A stretch of 64,000 nucleotides of DNA from Bathynomus jamesi (GCA_023014485.1 JAJOZX010001861.1:193501-257500); one strand, 5' to 3'; counted from the first letter of the stretch, positions 9,452 through 20,466 are shown. Translations and numbers: made by a program. Notes: generated by a model not told the origin, from the sequence alone.

Positions 9452-11398
9452 TAGAGACCGGAAGTTCAGGCAAAATGCCATAAATGCCTTTTTTTGCCTA
9501 TTTTACTCATTTTTGGGAGAAAATGCTTTTTTTCGATATGAAGAGCCTAATTTGCCTATTCCACCTGTTTTGAATGAAGAGTTTCGTTTTTTTTTTTACC
9601 AAATTATCATATTTAGCAACTTCTAATGATTAATTGGCAACTCCACTTCTCCAGATGTCGTACATATGGCAGCACTGCATATTTGTTTTCAGTCACTGTT
9701 TGTTTGCATGAGTGAGCACGTGTGATAATGTCTAAAGTTAAAGCATCTTCTTCTAAGAAACTAAATGATTATGTTCAGCAATTTGGGAGCAGTGTGTTCT
9801 CCACTGACGGCTCTATATTATTCTGTAAAGCTTGTGAAAAGGCAGTAAATTCAGAGAAGAAATACTTCGTGATCCAACATATAGAGACAGCTAAACGCAA
9901 AGTGCCGCTGACAAACGGAAGCTTGGAGGAGAGCAGTCATGCCTACTTGCTAACTACGTTGCTGGCTCCAGCCGTAAGTCACAATTTTCAATGGACTTGT
10001 GCAAAGCATTTGTTGATGCTGGCAGTCCCTTGTGGAAACTAGAAAATCCGTCTCTGAGAAAATTCTTGGAGAAGTATACAAATGAACGCATTCCTAGCGA
10101 GTCGTCATTAAGAAAGACCTATGTAGAAGACATCTATCGGATTGTTATTCAAAATATTAGAGATGGAGTTAAGAACAAGTACATTTGAGTATCAATAGAG
10201 GAGACAACCGATTCTGTTGAAGGTTTGTTGCGAATGTAATAGTTGGAACTATGAAGAGTGACCAACCCTCAAAAATCTATTTGTTAGCATCAGAGCTACT
10301 TGATAAAACAAACAGCTCAACTATTGCTCAGACTTTTACCAAATCACTTGCATTACTATGGCTTGAAGGAATAAAGCACAATAATGTTCTTCTCTTCATA
10401 ACTGATGTAGCTCCATACATGAAAAAAGCAGCTGGGGCTTTAAAAATTATTTTCCCCAGAATGCTACATTTCACGTGCTTAGCTCATGCACTCCACCGAG
10501 TTTCTGAAAAGGTACGAAGATTATTCTCTGATGTTGACAAGATGATTTCAAATGGAAAGAAGGTATTTCTCAAAGCTCCTTCACGAGTCCAGGTTTTCAA
10601 GGAAAAGGCACCGGGATTAGCACTGCCACCTCAGCCAGTACTGACAAGATGGGGAACTTGGATAAATGCCGCACTTTACTATCGTAAAAATTACAACACA
10701 GTACAGAGCATCGTAGAAAGTTTTGATGAAGAGGATGCATCTTCTATCAAGATTATGAAATCTCATGCAGAAGTCATTGCAAAATGATCTTGCATTCATT
10801 AATGCCAACTTTTCAAATTTACCACTTGCAATAACTTCACTGGAAGAAAGAAACCAAACCTTGGTAAGTGCATTGGGCATTTTTATAAACGTAGTTGAGG
10901 AAATTAATCAAGTTTCGGTGCCACAGGTAAAATTGTCCAGCAGAAGTGTGAAAAAGTATTTCAGGTAATGCTGACCTAGCTCAAATCAAGAACATTGCAA
11001 AAGTCCTTGAAGGAGATGGTGATGTAGACGTTTCAAATCTAAACTCAGAAATTATAGCATGTTTTAAGTATGCACCAATCACATCAGTTGTTGTTGAAAG
11101 ATCATTTTCCCTTCTTAAACACTTGCTAACTGATCGTAGACATAATCTAACGTTTGAAAATTTGGAAAAAATGCTTGTTGTAATGTGTAACCAATGAAAT
11201 GAATAAAGCTATACTTCATAGATTTATTTAGCATTATTTTATTAATGTATGGAGATGGCTTACCTATAGTTTTAGCTGATGTTATTTAATGAATTTCGAT
11301 TTAAAAATAAATGCCTTTTTTTGCCTATTTCCATGTTTTATTCTGCCTTTTTGCCTGCCTATTTCACTGTTTTTTAGTGCCTGAACTTCCGGTCTTTA
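9452..11398. mobile_element. hAT element (SKVKASSS/CGGBP1-like family)
   Basis: The termini are TAGAGACCGGAAGTTCAGG and the inverse ending CCTGAACTTCCGGTCTTTA. The 8-bp flanks TTAATAAT (9444-9451) and GTAATAAT (11,399-11,406) differ at one base. Poly-T blocks (GCCTTTTTTTGCC) lie inside both ends. It is inserted in the PLE nuclease coding region. Length is 1947 bp with one transposase gene. Confidence 0.85.
9728..11197 (+). pseudogene. hAT transposase, interrupted
   Basis: It starts MSKVKASSSKKLNDYVQQFG and has CxxC (FCKACEKAV) of a BED-like finger. A frameshift follows near 9900; the next block is WKLENPSLRKFLEKYTNERI. After a TGA near 10,186 the frame reads VSIEETTDS, where relatives have an aspartate in the first acidic position. 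Next comes FITDVAPYMKKA, CLAHALHRVSEKVR, TRWGTWI and finally VVERSFSLLKHLLTDRRHNL, the hAT dimerisation region. More stops occur near 10,786 and 10,966. The family is multi-copy in arthropods and related to the vertebrate CGG-binding protein. The gene is dead; the substituted first acidic residue would also remove catalysis. Confidence 0.85.
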
Positions 11399-13197
11399 GT
11401 AATAATTATGTCAAAAGAAAAATAATAGAATCTGTGTGTATAGAAAAAGTAGATAATTTTAATTTGTGCGAAGGTACTTATAAGTTAGACCCTTTAATGA
11501 GATTCTTGGTCAAAAAATCCCTTACGGAGTCGTGGGAACGTGTTCGAACCTGTGTGAATTTCTTAAAGGTCTCTGGATTGGATTGTTTCCTTACTCGCTT
11601 TTAGTAAATGTAATAATGGAAGTAATAAATGTGGAAATAAATATAAATGCAACAGATGTAATAATAAAGTTAATATTATACATTTAATAATTAGGGTAAA
11701 GGTAATAATAATAAATGTTAAAAAAGGTAAATGCAATAATAAATGCAGTAATTATGTCAAAATATTAGAATCTGTATGTATAGAACAAGAAGATAGTTTT
11801 AATTTGTGGGAATGTACTTATAAGCGGACCCTGTAATAAAATGCCCTTCCGGTGTCGGGAGAACGGTATCTAACCTAGGTGCGAATTTTTCAATGGTCTC
11901 TGGATTGTTTCCTAATCGCCTTTTTTCATTCGTTTTTCGGTTTATAAGTTCTGTATAATAAACAACAATGTAATAAGTTAACCAATGTAATAATAAATTT
12001 ATAATTTCTGTAATAAATAATTATGCAATATTAAATGTAATAAATTTAATAATAAATGTAATAATTATGTAAAAAATAAAAAATAATAGAATCTGTATGT
12101 TTAGAACAGGAAGATAGTTTTAAATTTGCGCGAATGTACTTAATGAAAATGCCCTTCCGGTGTCGGGAGAATGGGATCTAACCTAGGTGCGAATTTCTTA
12201 ACAGTCGGTCCCTGGACTGTTTTTCCCTCTTGTTTTGGTTCATTCGTGTTTCTGTATCCACCCGAGGAGGATGCCAGTGGGCGTCGAAACTGTTGTGGAA
12301 ATAAACTCTGTCTATTAGAGTGGGTTTTTATTTTCATATTAAATACTTAATAAATATTATTTCCATAAGGTGATAGCTTGATCATTACGGTACTATTAAA
12401 TTGATATTAAAAAACTGTTTACAATATTATATATTCTTAAAAAAGAAAACATTTTATCCATTCTAAAAATATGAATAAAATAAAAAATAGTAAAATAAAA
12501 TTCAACAAAATAAAGAAATAAAATAAAAATAACATTAATTGAAAATGACTATTTTAGTTATCATTTCTCAAAACAATTTTTAGCATTTAGCAATTTAAAA
12601 TAGACTATCAAGATTAATACATGATTTTATCCATTCACAAAGTAGGAATGAAATAAAAAATAATTTTATTTTTTATGAATTGAGATAATTACTATTCATT
12701 TTTATGCAAAAAAGAAAGAGAAGATTTATATTCAATGCGTTAATGTATAAAAGAAAAAAATGCAAATACATAGAGTAAATAAAACCCGTATTGCGTAATT
12801 GCGCGGACGTCGGCGAAGTCGGGCGGAAGGGGTTAATACTTAAAAGAGCGACTATAGAGTATGTTGATGCAAATGGTCAGACCTTGTGTGACGGTATATT
12901 TTTTAAATTACTTTATTTACTGTCGTGATTCATGATACGCTTGAGCCTGTGCGCATTTTATTTTGCTGTGTACGCGGGTTTCACAACGCGTGTGTGCGCG
13001 CACACGCGCACACCTTAGAGTCAACATTGGTTGCAACCCAGTAACGTGTGATATAAGCCTAAGCTTCAAGTCTGACGAAAGTGGCGCAGCCTTATTTTTG
13101 TGTTTGCCATTTTATACCCGCCATATTAGCCGACCCTTAATTTTGGAAGCAAAAAATTAAGCTTCAAAAGTCGGCTTATAGGCCGCAATTTACAGTA

Positions 13198-13785
13198 ATA
13201 GTAATAGGAAGAGAGCAAGCTCGTCTAGCCAAAAACTCCAACTCCTCGTTGCCGGCGATACCCACATGAGATGGGATCCAACAGAAAGAAATACACCGCG
13301 CGGAATAAGCAGTGAGAAAATGGCCTAATTGCTGTAACCTTCTGACCAGAGAGTGTTTAGGGTCATAAGATTCCAAGGACATCAGAACACTGCGGGAATC
13401 CCAAAAAATAACAAACGAACTCGGGGGAAGAGCACCAAATGTGGGTTAGAGCTTTCAGAATAGCAAAGAGCTCCGCTGAGTAAATGGAAGTGTCGTGAGG
13501 GAGATGAATACTCCGAACAGTCTTACAAGGGAGGTGAAAAACCGCCGAAGCGGCTACGCCTAACCGAGAATGGGAGCCATCTGTGTAGATATGAATGGAA
13601 GAAGAGTGACAAATAAGGTGTTCACAGAACAAGGCTAACAGGACAGTACTAGGGATGGAACTTTTAATCAAAGGGACACAAATCTTTGCAATAGGAAATC
13701 GGATGCAGAATCCACGGAGGAAGAACCTGAAACGAGACTGGGAGGATCTGAGGTGAAGGAAGAGCATGATGAGAGAGGAAGGCAT
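13198..13785 (-). pseudogene. LINE RNase H domain
   Basis: The minus strand reads IYTDGSHSRLG, then SAELFAILKAL, then CWIPSHVGIAGNEELEFLARRA. These are the D, E and H/D-type motifs of the RNase H domain of Jockey/R1-class LINEs. The third catalytic aspartate region is split by a frameshift at about 13,370. It follows the RT domain (13,816-15,640) and would continue into 7,619. The domain would degrade the RNA strand of the RNA:DNA hybrid during target-primed reverse transcription. Confidence 0.85.
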
Positions 13786-13815
13786 GGAGAGTTGAAGTGA
13801 GGTGCCAAGAATCGT

Positions 13816-15640
13816 CTAGACTAGAGGAAGAGTTGTATCAAGGGCAGTGCAGAGAAGGGAGGAAGGAATCCTATGAGCTCGGTAATAACTTTTTGTCTGA
13901 AGGTATGCACGACGGTACCGAAGGGGAATGGAATCGCAGTCCGCCTGAAGACTAGCCACCGTTGAAGAGTGAAAGGCTCCGGTAGCCAGGCGGAGACCCC
14001 AATTATAAAGAGGGTCTAGAATTCGTAATCGAGAGACGGAAGCGGAGCTGTAGACCTCACAGCCATAGTCAATTCTCGATTGAACTAGAGAGGTGTACAG
14101 GCAGGAGAGTGTGCGCCTATCAGCACCCCAAGACAAGTGGGAGAGGTGATTTAAGAGTGTAAGCCGTAAGGGTACACCGAGTGGAGAGTCTCAAATTTCT
14201 CAAATAAGGTACCCAAGTAAGACGGGAGTCGAGAGTGAGGCCTAAAAATTTAAATGTGTCCCTTATCGGAATGGGATTACCGGCTAAAAACAGCGATAGA
14301 AGTGGGACAGAAGTAGTCCTACGTCTATGAAAAGACATAAGCATAGCCATCTTTCGACGGCATTAACTGAAAGCTGCACCTGTCTTGCAGCCACTCGTAG
14401 ATAACTACCTGCACCGTAAATGGCAAGACCATCTGCGTAGAGAGAACACTTTATGGAAGATGGTAAAAAATGGACAACCGAATTCATAACCAGAGAGAAA
14501 CAAAGAACGCTGAGGACAGATCCCTGCGGGACTCCTTCCTCTTCTGTGGTTAAATCGGAGAGAGAGCTACCAACGCCAACTCGAAAAGTTCGGTTCCTTA
14601 AAATTAGTAATAAAAAGAGGGAGAAAGCCCATGAAATCCATAGAGTGGAGACGCTGGAGGACATAATACCTCTACATAGTGTTATAGGTTTTGTGAGTGT
14701 CGAAAAAGACAGCCACAGTAATTTGTTTGCGAGAAAACGCAGTTTGGAGATCATAGCTAAGGAGAAGTAGAGGGTCTAAGGTACTACGAAATTGACGGAA
14801 CCCAGACTGAGATGGGGGAAGGAGTCCTCGCCACTCTAAGATAAAGGACAGTCGGGAAGCGACAATCTTTTCCATTAGCTTACAAATACAGTTGGTCAAG
14901 GCAATCGGGCGAAAGTTTTGAGGAAGGGAGGCGTCTTTGTCAGGCTTCGGGAGAGGAATAACTATGGCCTCACGCCATCGAGAGGGAAACACACACTCAA
15001 TCCAAATACGGCTAAAAACGGTAAGTAAACAATATAGGGCCGAAATATGCATGAACTGCAGCCTTTTGCAATGGATACCATCTGGTCCAAGCGTTAAGTT
15101 TCTCCGAGAGGATAGGACAGATTTAAGTTCACGCATCGTCATCAGTCGATTATAAGGTTCATTGTTCGGGCAGTCGAAATGGAGATACTCTCTCTCCATT
15201 GCATCTTTCCACAAATGGAAAATCGGAGAATATCCGGCGACAATTGAAGCTGCGGCAAACGAAGCAGCCAGAGTATTCGCCACTTCTTTGGAGTTAAAAA
15301 TGTCATTGCCATCAACATGGAGGACTGGGGGACGAGAGGGAGTGAACTTTCGGGAGATGCGGCGGACCCGGTTCCAGACCGTAGCAATCGGGGTCGAAGA
15401 TGTGATCCCGGAGACGTATTGTTGCCAGGAGTCCCTCAGGACTTGTTTAAGGACTCGACGGGCCACTGCCCTAGCCCTTTGCATGGTAATGCGGTTATCT
15501 GGAGATTTATGGCGGTAAAACCGGCAAGTAGCAGTCTTCTTGTTTCGAACAGCCTCCGCACACTTCGGAGGCCACCAAAGGACGCAGATCAGATGAGAGG
15601 TACATTGTCTACTGGGAACTGTCTTCTTCAGCCGCATTCC
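13816..15640 (-). pseudogene. LINE reverse transcriptase domain, frameshifted, YADG active site
   Basis: Blocks in order on the minus strand: RARAVARRVLKQVL; NLTLGPDGIHC; NFRPIALTNCICKLMEK; QSGFRQFRSTLDPLLLL; then a frameshift near 14,700; EEEGVPQGSVLSVLCFS; SLYADGLAIY; and the thumb segment YTSLVQSRIDYGCEVY. The catalytic YADD is YADG here, so the second aspartate is lost. At least three frameshifts split the domain. It belongs to the same LINE family as 33.9-37.2 kb, which keeps YADD. Confidence 0.85.
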
Positions 15641-15845
15641 AAATTCTCGAACCCAGGAAATCTAAACATCCGTCCACCGATGAAACATCATGGGAAGTAG
15701 AGGACACGTAGGTAAGGCTGCGATAGGACTCTCAGTCGGCTCTAGAAAAAAGCGAACGGGAGGAAGGTGGCAGGCAGATTAGTTTCGAGAACAATGAACG
15801 ACAGCCGCACCGGGAAATGGTCACTCCCGTATTCACCCCCCAGCC

Positions 15846-16440
15846 TCAGTCATTTTTCCAGGAAAAGTCCAGGAGAGCATCGGTGCAACAAAAGGAGAGA
15901 TCTATGCAGGAGGAAGTATCTGTGTGAACGTGATAGTAAGTAGGAGCACCTGAGTTAAAACAGTGGAGGGAGTAGGATGACGTCAGGGAGATCAAGGAAC
16001 CAGCCATGAAGGTGTCCCGAACATTACCCCACACTGGGCTACAACTATTAAAATCACCTAAAAGTAAGAAAGGTCTAAGGAGTTGATCAACAACTTCCAC
16101 TAGCTCCTTTCGAGAGACGGGGGCGTGTGGAGGGAGGTAAACAGAACAGACGGTATACCGCCGAGACAAAGAAAGCCGACCAGCAACCACCTGCAACATA
16201 GATCAAAGTATGAGTGGGCGACAGGGGACTGATCTATGTACAAGGATGGCTGAACCACCTCGAGGACCGTGAGCGGGCAGGGGGTTTGTAAAGGAGATGT
16301 AGCCAGTAGAAGGCATAGATCGAGAACCCAAAGTAGTTTCTTGAAAACAAACACAAGCAGGTCGGTACGTTTATAAAAGAAGGGAAAGACCTTCATAGTT
16401 GGCAAAAATGCCGCGACAGTTCCAGTGAAGAATGGAACTA
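15846..16440 (-). pseudogene. LINE apurinic-type endonuclease domain
   Basis: The domain begins with SILHWNCRGIFANYEG at about 16,440-16,393, then frameshifts. LLGDFNSCSPVWGN and SCIDLSFCCTDALLDFSW follow. GDFN and the SSxIDL block are hallmarks of the AP endonuclease that nicks target DNA. Motif spacing matches the homologous domain at 36,600-37,200. It is inactive through frameshifts at about 16,100-16,200. Confidence 0.85.
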
Positions 16441-16680
16441 AAATTAATCATTGTAATGGAAATATAAAAGAAAAAACTTTAAAAGTGTAAAAGGGTAAAA
16501 GTTAAGGATGTAAAAGTTCAAAGTGTAAAAGATAAAAGTATAAAAGATAAAAGAGGAAAGTGCAAAAGATAAAACTTAAATATGAATAGGTAAAATTAAA
16601 AGTTAGATACGGAGAGGTAAACGTTAAATATGCGAAGGGAAACGCTAAAAGTAAAATATAAAAAGGTAAAAGTTAAAGAA
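16441..16680. repeat. Purine-rich tandem repeat between LINE ORF1 and ORF2
   Basis: Roughly 20 imperfect units of AAAAGTNTAAAAGAT/AAAAGTTA run from about 16,466 to 16,677. On the LINE sense strand this is a pyrimidine-rich (TTTTAC)-like spacer directly upstream of the endonuclease start. It could be inter-ORF spacer expanded by slippage. Confidence 0.75.
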
Positions 16681-17560
16681 CTATTGACCAGAAACAATGG
16701 AGCAGATACGGCGGATCTCCCGCAAGTCCGCATCTGACCCAACCTGAGGCCGCAGGTGGGAGTCAGACGGGCGAGCAGGGAGAGAGGAGGTAACAGGAAC
16801 TGGTATGCAATACTTCCTAAAGCGACCGCGGCGCACTCCTAAAGAAGGAGCAGAGACAGAGGCATTGTCGGAACAAGGAGAAGCGAAGACAGAATCAACG
16901 GTTGACGGAGAGCAAGAATATGTTGGGGGCACAGGGAGATTTAACAAGGAGCTAGAACGGGCGGGTAAGGCTGACAGGAGTGAGTCCAACACCGCAAGTT
17001 GGCTCTCCAACTGGCGGAAGTTCGGAGGGCGACGAACAGGGACGGACGACCTGGGTGAGAGACTGACGATGCCCACCTGGGAAGAGGGAATTGAGCCACC
17101 AGGACCAGTAGTACATACAAGGTTCCGGCTTGGAGGAGGAGAGGTCACGGAACTGGGACAGAGGGATGAAGTAGAACCTCGGGCACGGTCTGTAAGGGTA
17201 CCACTCATAGTGGCAGTGGAAGACTGCGGAGAGAGAACCAGATCCGAGCAACGGTGGTGGCGGTGATAAACTGGAGAACCAGGGGGGGGGGCCTCCTCGG
17301 CCCTACGTTTAATACAGACGCCCTTGAAGGAGAGAGAATGCGGCGCGGAAGCGTTCGGGCCAAGGAAGGTCGCGGAGAAACATATGAAGACTGCTGAGAC
17401 CGACGTTCTGGAGAGCGGAACTGGGCCGAAGTGAGCGAAGAAGGAACTGGGGGAAGAGAAGAGGCAGAAGGGGGTTTCCGTAAACGGTCAGATTGAGAAC
17501 GAAAAACACAAAGAATGTCAGCGAATGTGAAATGTTCTCGAACAAAGTGAGCATGGACCT
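16681..17560 (-). pseudogene. LINE ORF1-like protein fragments
   Basis: The minus strand has an open frame 17,208-16,681 rich in Ser and Pro (SSLCPSSVTSPPPSRN) and a downstream-frame piece 17,554-17,309 with RDLPWPERFRAAFSLLQGRLY. Position upstream of the endonuclease and composition fit a Jockey-type ORF1, the nucleic-acid-binding partner of ORF2. I see no CCHC knuckles, and the overlapping plus-strand open frame is only a shadow. A G-run at 17,282-17,291 probably produced the frame break. Function is assigned from position only. Confidence 0.5.
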
Positions 17561-17672
17561 GAGCTCAAGCCTCAGGAAAAGTCGTGCGCTCCTTGGTCTT
17601 AAGATAACAACTTCAAATTCAAACTTATAAATAATATAATATATGAAGCTGAGGAAGCAGGATGGTTACCAC

Positions 17673-18650
17673 CAGACATGGGGCTGAGGCCTGGCCTCGG
17701 CCTCGAGGCCGGTCTCGAGCATATTTTGTAGGCCTCGGCCCCGGACCTCAAAAGTGGACTTGGCCTCGAGGCCAGCTCAAAAGTGGAAAGGCCTCCTGAC
17801 TTTCGTGAGGTCTTAGGGAATCCTGATTTGTTTTTTCTGTAATTTTCAACCCCCGGTAGCGTTGGGGTGAAGACTTTTCAGGTGGGCGCGCTCGGGGTGG
17901 ATATTCTTCAGGTGAGGACCATGACCTGACAGGTGACCGCATGTGACGGCATACTTTGATAAATATTATTCAGACAGGGGTCTAGTCAGGCGGCAGTCTT
18001 TGATAAGTACTATTCAGTTAGGTGACCAACGGATTAGTGACAGGTCACTGTGACGTTAGGCACATAAATATTATATATGTCCCGGTGTATAAATATTATT
18101 CAGTCAGTCAGCAATAGACCAATTGACTTAATGTAGCAAAGGTAGTGTGGGAAAGCAATCTATCAGTTAGTCATCAGTTGAACTGAGCCTAGCTACTAGC
18201 ATCGATTATTTTGTTTTTCGTTCGTCGTCGTAAATTGTAACATATAAACTTCTAAATAATAAGATTTGAAATGAATATATAATATCGGATGCAAACAATA
18301 ATTTTGCTAATATCGGCATTATAACTGAGATGTAAATTGTTATATTGTTTGCAAATAATTTTTTCGGTCTTTTTGATTTACTTTAATAATATAAAGTATT
18401 ATACATATAACTTTAAAAATGTCTGATAATGGATAATATCAGGTGAAAATATACTCTTGAATCAAATTATATATATAACATGCTGAAATATCAAGTGCAA
18501 ATACAGTATATTCTTAATATTATCGTTATTATATTATTATCGTATATATAACTATATAGTAATGGCATGATATAAACTTCATACGTATAGGCCTACCGTA
18601 CATCAGAAACATCTTTCACATACAGTACAAACTACAATTACATTAATAAT
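17673..18650. mobile_element. GC-rich-ended hAT-type element, partial copy
   Basis: It begins CAGACATGGGGCTGAGGCC, followed by repeats of GGCCTCGGCCTCGAGGCC, identical in type to the start of 57,340-62,567. The interior (from 18,060: AATATTATATATGTC, the TAGCATCGATTATTTTG region) aligns with 61,030-61,730 of that copy. Homology stops around 18,650 and no right end was found, so it is truncated. GTTACCAC precedes it. Confidence 0.75.
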
Positions 18651-18850
18651 TCACTGCTCGACAAAATCGAACTTTTTATTTGTCACATGAAAAAAAATGG
18701 GTGGATCTTATATGTCTTTTACAGCTGAGTTCAAAAATGGCCTCAACATTTTTTTATCACCCACCAATATTGAGTGAATCGAAAATGAAATTTGGACTAA
18801 TTTATAGGCGTAATAGCAATATCAAAGTAGAAAATGCATATTGAGTTCAC

Positions 18851-19590
18851 CTAAAATGTGGCTACTGATGATTTACGCTTGTATTTCGCCTCTGGGCCAT
18901 CCCTTGACAATGTCCAGCAGTAGTCATCCAACATGCTGGGGTTCCACTTGCCCTGGTATCGCTCCTCCATCGTGAATACTTGTTGATGAAAGCGTTCCCC
19001 ATGCTCATCACTAACATCGCCTAAGTTTGTTGGGAAGAAGTCGAGATGTGAGTCAAGAAAATGAATTTTCAACGACATGTTGCACCCCCCGTCTTTGTAG
19101 GCCTTGAGAAGTTCTTCAACAAGTGACTCTTAATTTTTTGTCTTAAAGTCTCCGATGAAATTTGTGTTCACTACTTTAAATGCTCTCCAAGCTGCTCCTT
19201 CAACTTCACTAAGAGTTTCATCAAACACGCTGTCTCTCATGATTTCTCTAATTTGCGGGACCACAAATATCCCTTCTTTGATTTTGACCTCGCTGATCCT
19301 CGGAAATTTCTGTTTCAAGTAGACACCCTTCCCCCCCCTGCCATTTTGATCCATAGCCTTAACAAAATTTTCTATTAAACCAAGTTTAATATGTAGTGGT
19401 GGCAAATAACTTTTTTGGATTAGGAAGAGGTGAACTGGTGAGATTTTTAGGTCCTGGAATCAACGCTTGTCGAAGTGGCCATTGTTTCTTTGAGTAATGG
19501 CTTTCCCGTGCTCTGCTGTCCCATTCACAGAGGAAACAACAGAATTTCGTATAACCCAGTTGAAAACCAAGAAGTGCAATCACTAGCCTC
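18851..19590 (-). pseudogene. CYICG-family gene, third exon only, broken
   Basis: On the minus strand: IALLGFQLGYTKFCCFLCEWDS, a frameshift near 19,400, LPPLHIKLGLIENFVKAMDQ, a stop near 19,130, then MSLKIHFLDSHLDFFPTN and SDEHGERFHQQVFTMEERYQG. Each block aligns in order with exon 3 of the plus-strand copy at 4,011-4,775. The CCFLCEW and GERFHQ motifs are kept. Exons 1 and 2 are absent; upstream is a (TA)n tract. It is roughly half identical to the first copy by eye, so this is a different subfamily rather than a recent duplicate. Confidence 0.85.
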
Positions 19591-19688
19591 CGAGGCTATA
19601 TATATATATATGCTGCAAACCCACAAAGAAAAAGAAAAACGATTCTCATTTCACGTGTTTTATTGTGAAATTCATCCCATATATATAG

Positions 19689-19884
19689 GCTGACCATATT
19701 TCCTTGAGACAAAAACGGGACATTGGGATGGCAAAAAAGGGACGGGGGTTATGTAATATTCTGTATTCATGAAAAAGTAAGTACATAAACCGGGACAAAA
19801 TTGACATTTTTATTAAAACGACGGGACGGCCAGGAAATATAAAACAAACGGTACTGTCCCGTTCAAAACGGTACGTATGGTCAG

Positions 19885-19885
<1 letters not shown>
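19689..19885. mobile_element. Small MITE, GCTGACCATA ends
   Basis: GCTGACCATATTTCC at the left is matched by the inverse GTATGGTCAGC at 19,875-19,885. Both ends contain AACGGGACA motifs just inside. It is 197 bp, non-coding and sits in (TA)n. Confidence 0.65.
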
Positions 19886-19946
<61 letters not shown>

Positions 19947-20042
19947 GCGTCGGCCTCCGAGGCCATATATATATATATAAATATATATATATATTATATA
20001 TATATATATAATATATATATATGGCGTCGGTCTCCGAGGCCA

Positions 20043-20081
<39 letters not shown>

Positions 20082-20095
20082 CGTCGGCCTCAGAG

Positions 20096-20130
<35 letters not shown>
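19886..20130. repeat. Cassette of (TA)n, (GT)n and GGCGTCGGCCTCCGAGGCC palindromes
   Basis: Three spaced copies of GGCGTCGGCCTCCGAGGCC (about 19,946, 20,023 and 20,079, with small variants) each sit between a (GT)n or (TA)n block and ATATATAT. A fourth, weaker version (AGCCTCCGAGGCT) is at 19,564. The core GGCCTCCGAGGCC is a palindrome that also resembles the GC-rich hAT ends. Confidence 0.8.
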
Positions 20131-20134
<4 letters not shown>

Positions 20135-20428
20135 ATTATTTCACGAAGGTCACACGTGAAAAATATTTATGATGAATAAAACCACGAAGGAAAGGAAACA
20201 CAAAATGGTGCTCAAGCGCTTTCGTCTAATGACATCCTCAGCGCTTGAGCACCATTTTGTGTTTCCTTTCCTTCGTGGTTTTATTCATCATATATATATA
20301 TATATATATGATGAAGAAAACCACTAAGGAAAGGAACACAGAGTGGTGCTCAAGCGCTTTCGTCTAATGACATCCTCAGGAACACTGAAGTAAATAAAGA
20401 GTTCAAGACTATATATAGGTTACAAATT

Positions 20429-20430
<2 letters not shown>
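20131..20430. mobile_element. PLE family B termini, fold-back plus one more copy
   Basis: 20,169-20,291 is a hairpin: GATGAATAAAACCACGAAGG through CATCCTCA, then the inverse GCGCTTGAGCACC to TTTATTCATC. A third, minus-sense copy follows at 20,310-20,430 with the hammerhead-like core (inverse of CTGAGGATGTC and GACGAAAGCGC). The flank TTATTTCACGAAGGTCACACG matches the flank of the copies at 6.0 and 26.7 kb. Confidence 0.65.
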
Positions 20431-20462
<32 letters not shown>

Positions 20463-20466
20463 ATAT

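Larger units (their letters stand above)
8331..12336. mobile_element. PLE family A, head-to-head fold-back copy
   Basis: A 14-bp duplication TATTAAATACTTAA flanks it (8317-8330; 12,337-12,350). The left arm (8344-about 9315) is an inverted copy of the right arm (about 11,400-12,336), including three tandem subunits of roughly 300 bp that share ACACCGGAAGGGCATTTT. In plus orientation the longer copy starts near 9300 with ETRIKEHKHAF and NNAIFYHAS, a GIY-YIG nuclease tail. It continues after the hAT insert with CIEKVDNFNLCEGTYKLDP and ends with a hammerhead-like motif at 12,255-12,298. RT is missing, so the copy is 5'-truncated. The inverted partial copy at the 5' side is a known habit of Penelope-like elements. 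Confidence 0.75.
8186..13030. mobile_element. hAT-type element, long copy, inverted relative to 188-1015
   Basis: The ends are CCAATGTTCCCTCTAA and, on the right, TTAGAGTCAACATTGG. Flanking 8-mers TTGCAAGT and TTGCAACC match at six positions, as expected for an old 8-bp hAT duplication. Its own sequence is only 8186-8330 and 12,337-13,030, which together reproduce the reverse complement of 188-1015. The remainder is the PLE described next. Confidence 0.75.
7622..13195. mobile_element. Pogo-like TIR element, outermost insert in the LINE
   Basis: The ends are CCGTAAATTGCGGCCGATAA and, inverted on the right, CTGTAAATTGCGGCCTATAA. Each is flanked by TA (7620-7621; 13,196-13,197). A second shared block (TATTAGCCGACCTTAATTTT) lies inside both ends. 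TA duplication and C-N-GTA ends fit pogo/Tc1-type elements. All the element's own sequence (7622-8185 and 13,039-13,195) is non-coding, so it was non-autonomous. The other 4.8 kb are later insertions. Confidence 0.8.

Noticed and set aside
14453..17266. Plus-strand frames of up to 153 codons
   Set aside because: They overlap minus-strand LINE domains with clear motifs and carry none of their own.
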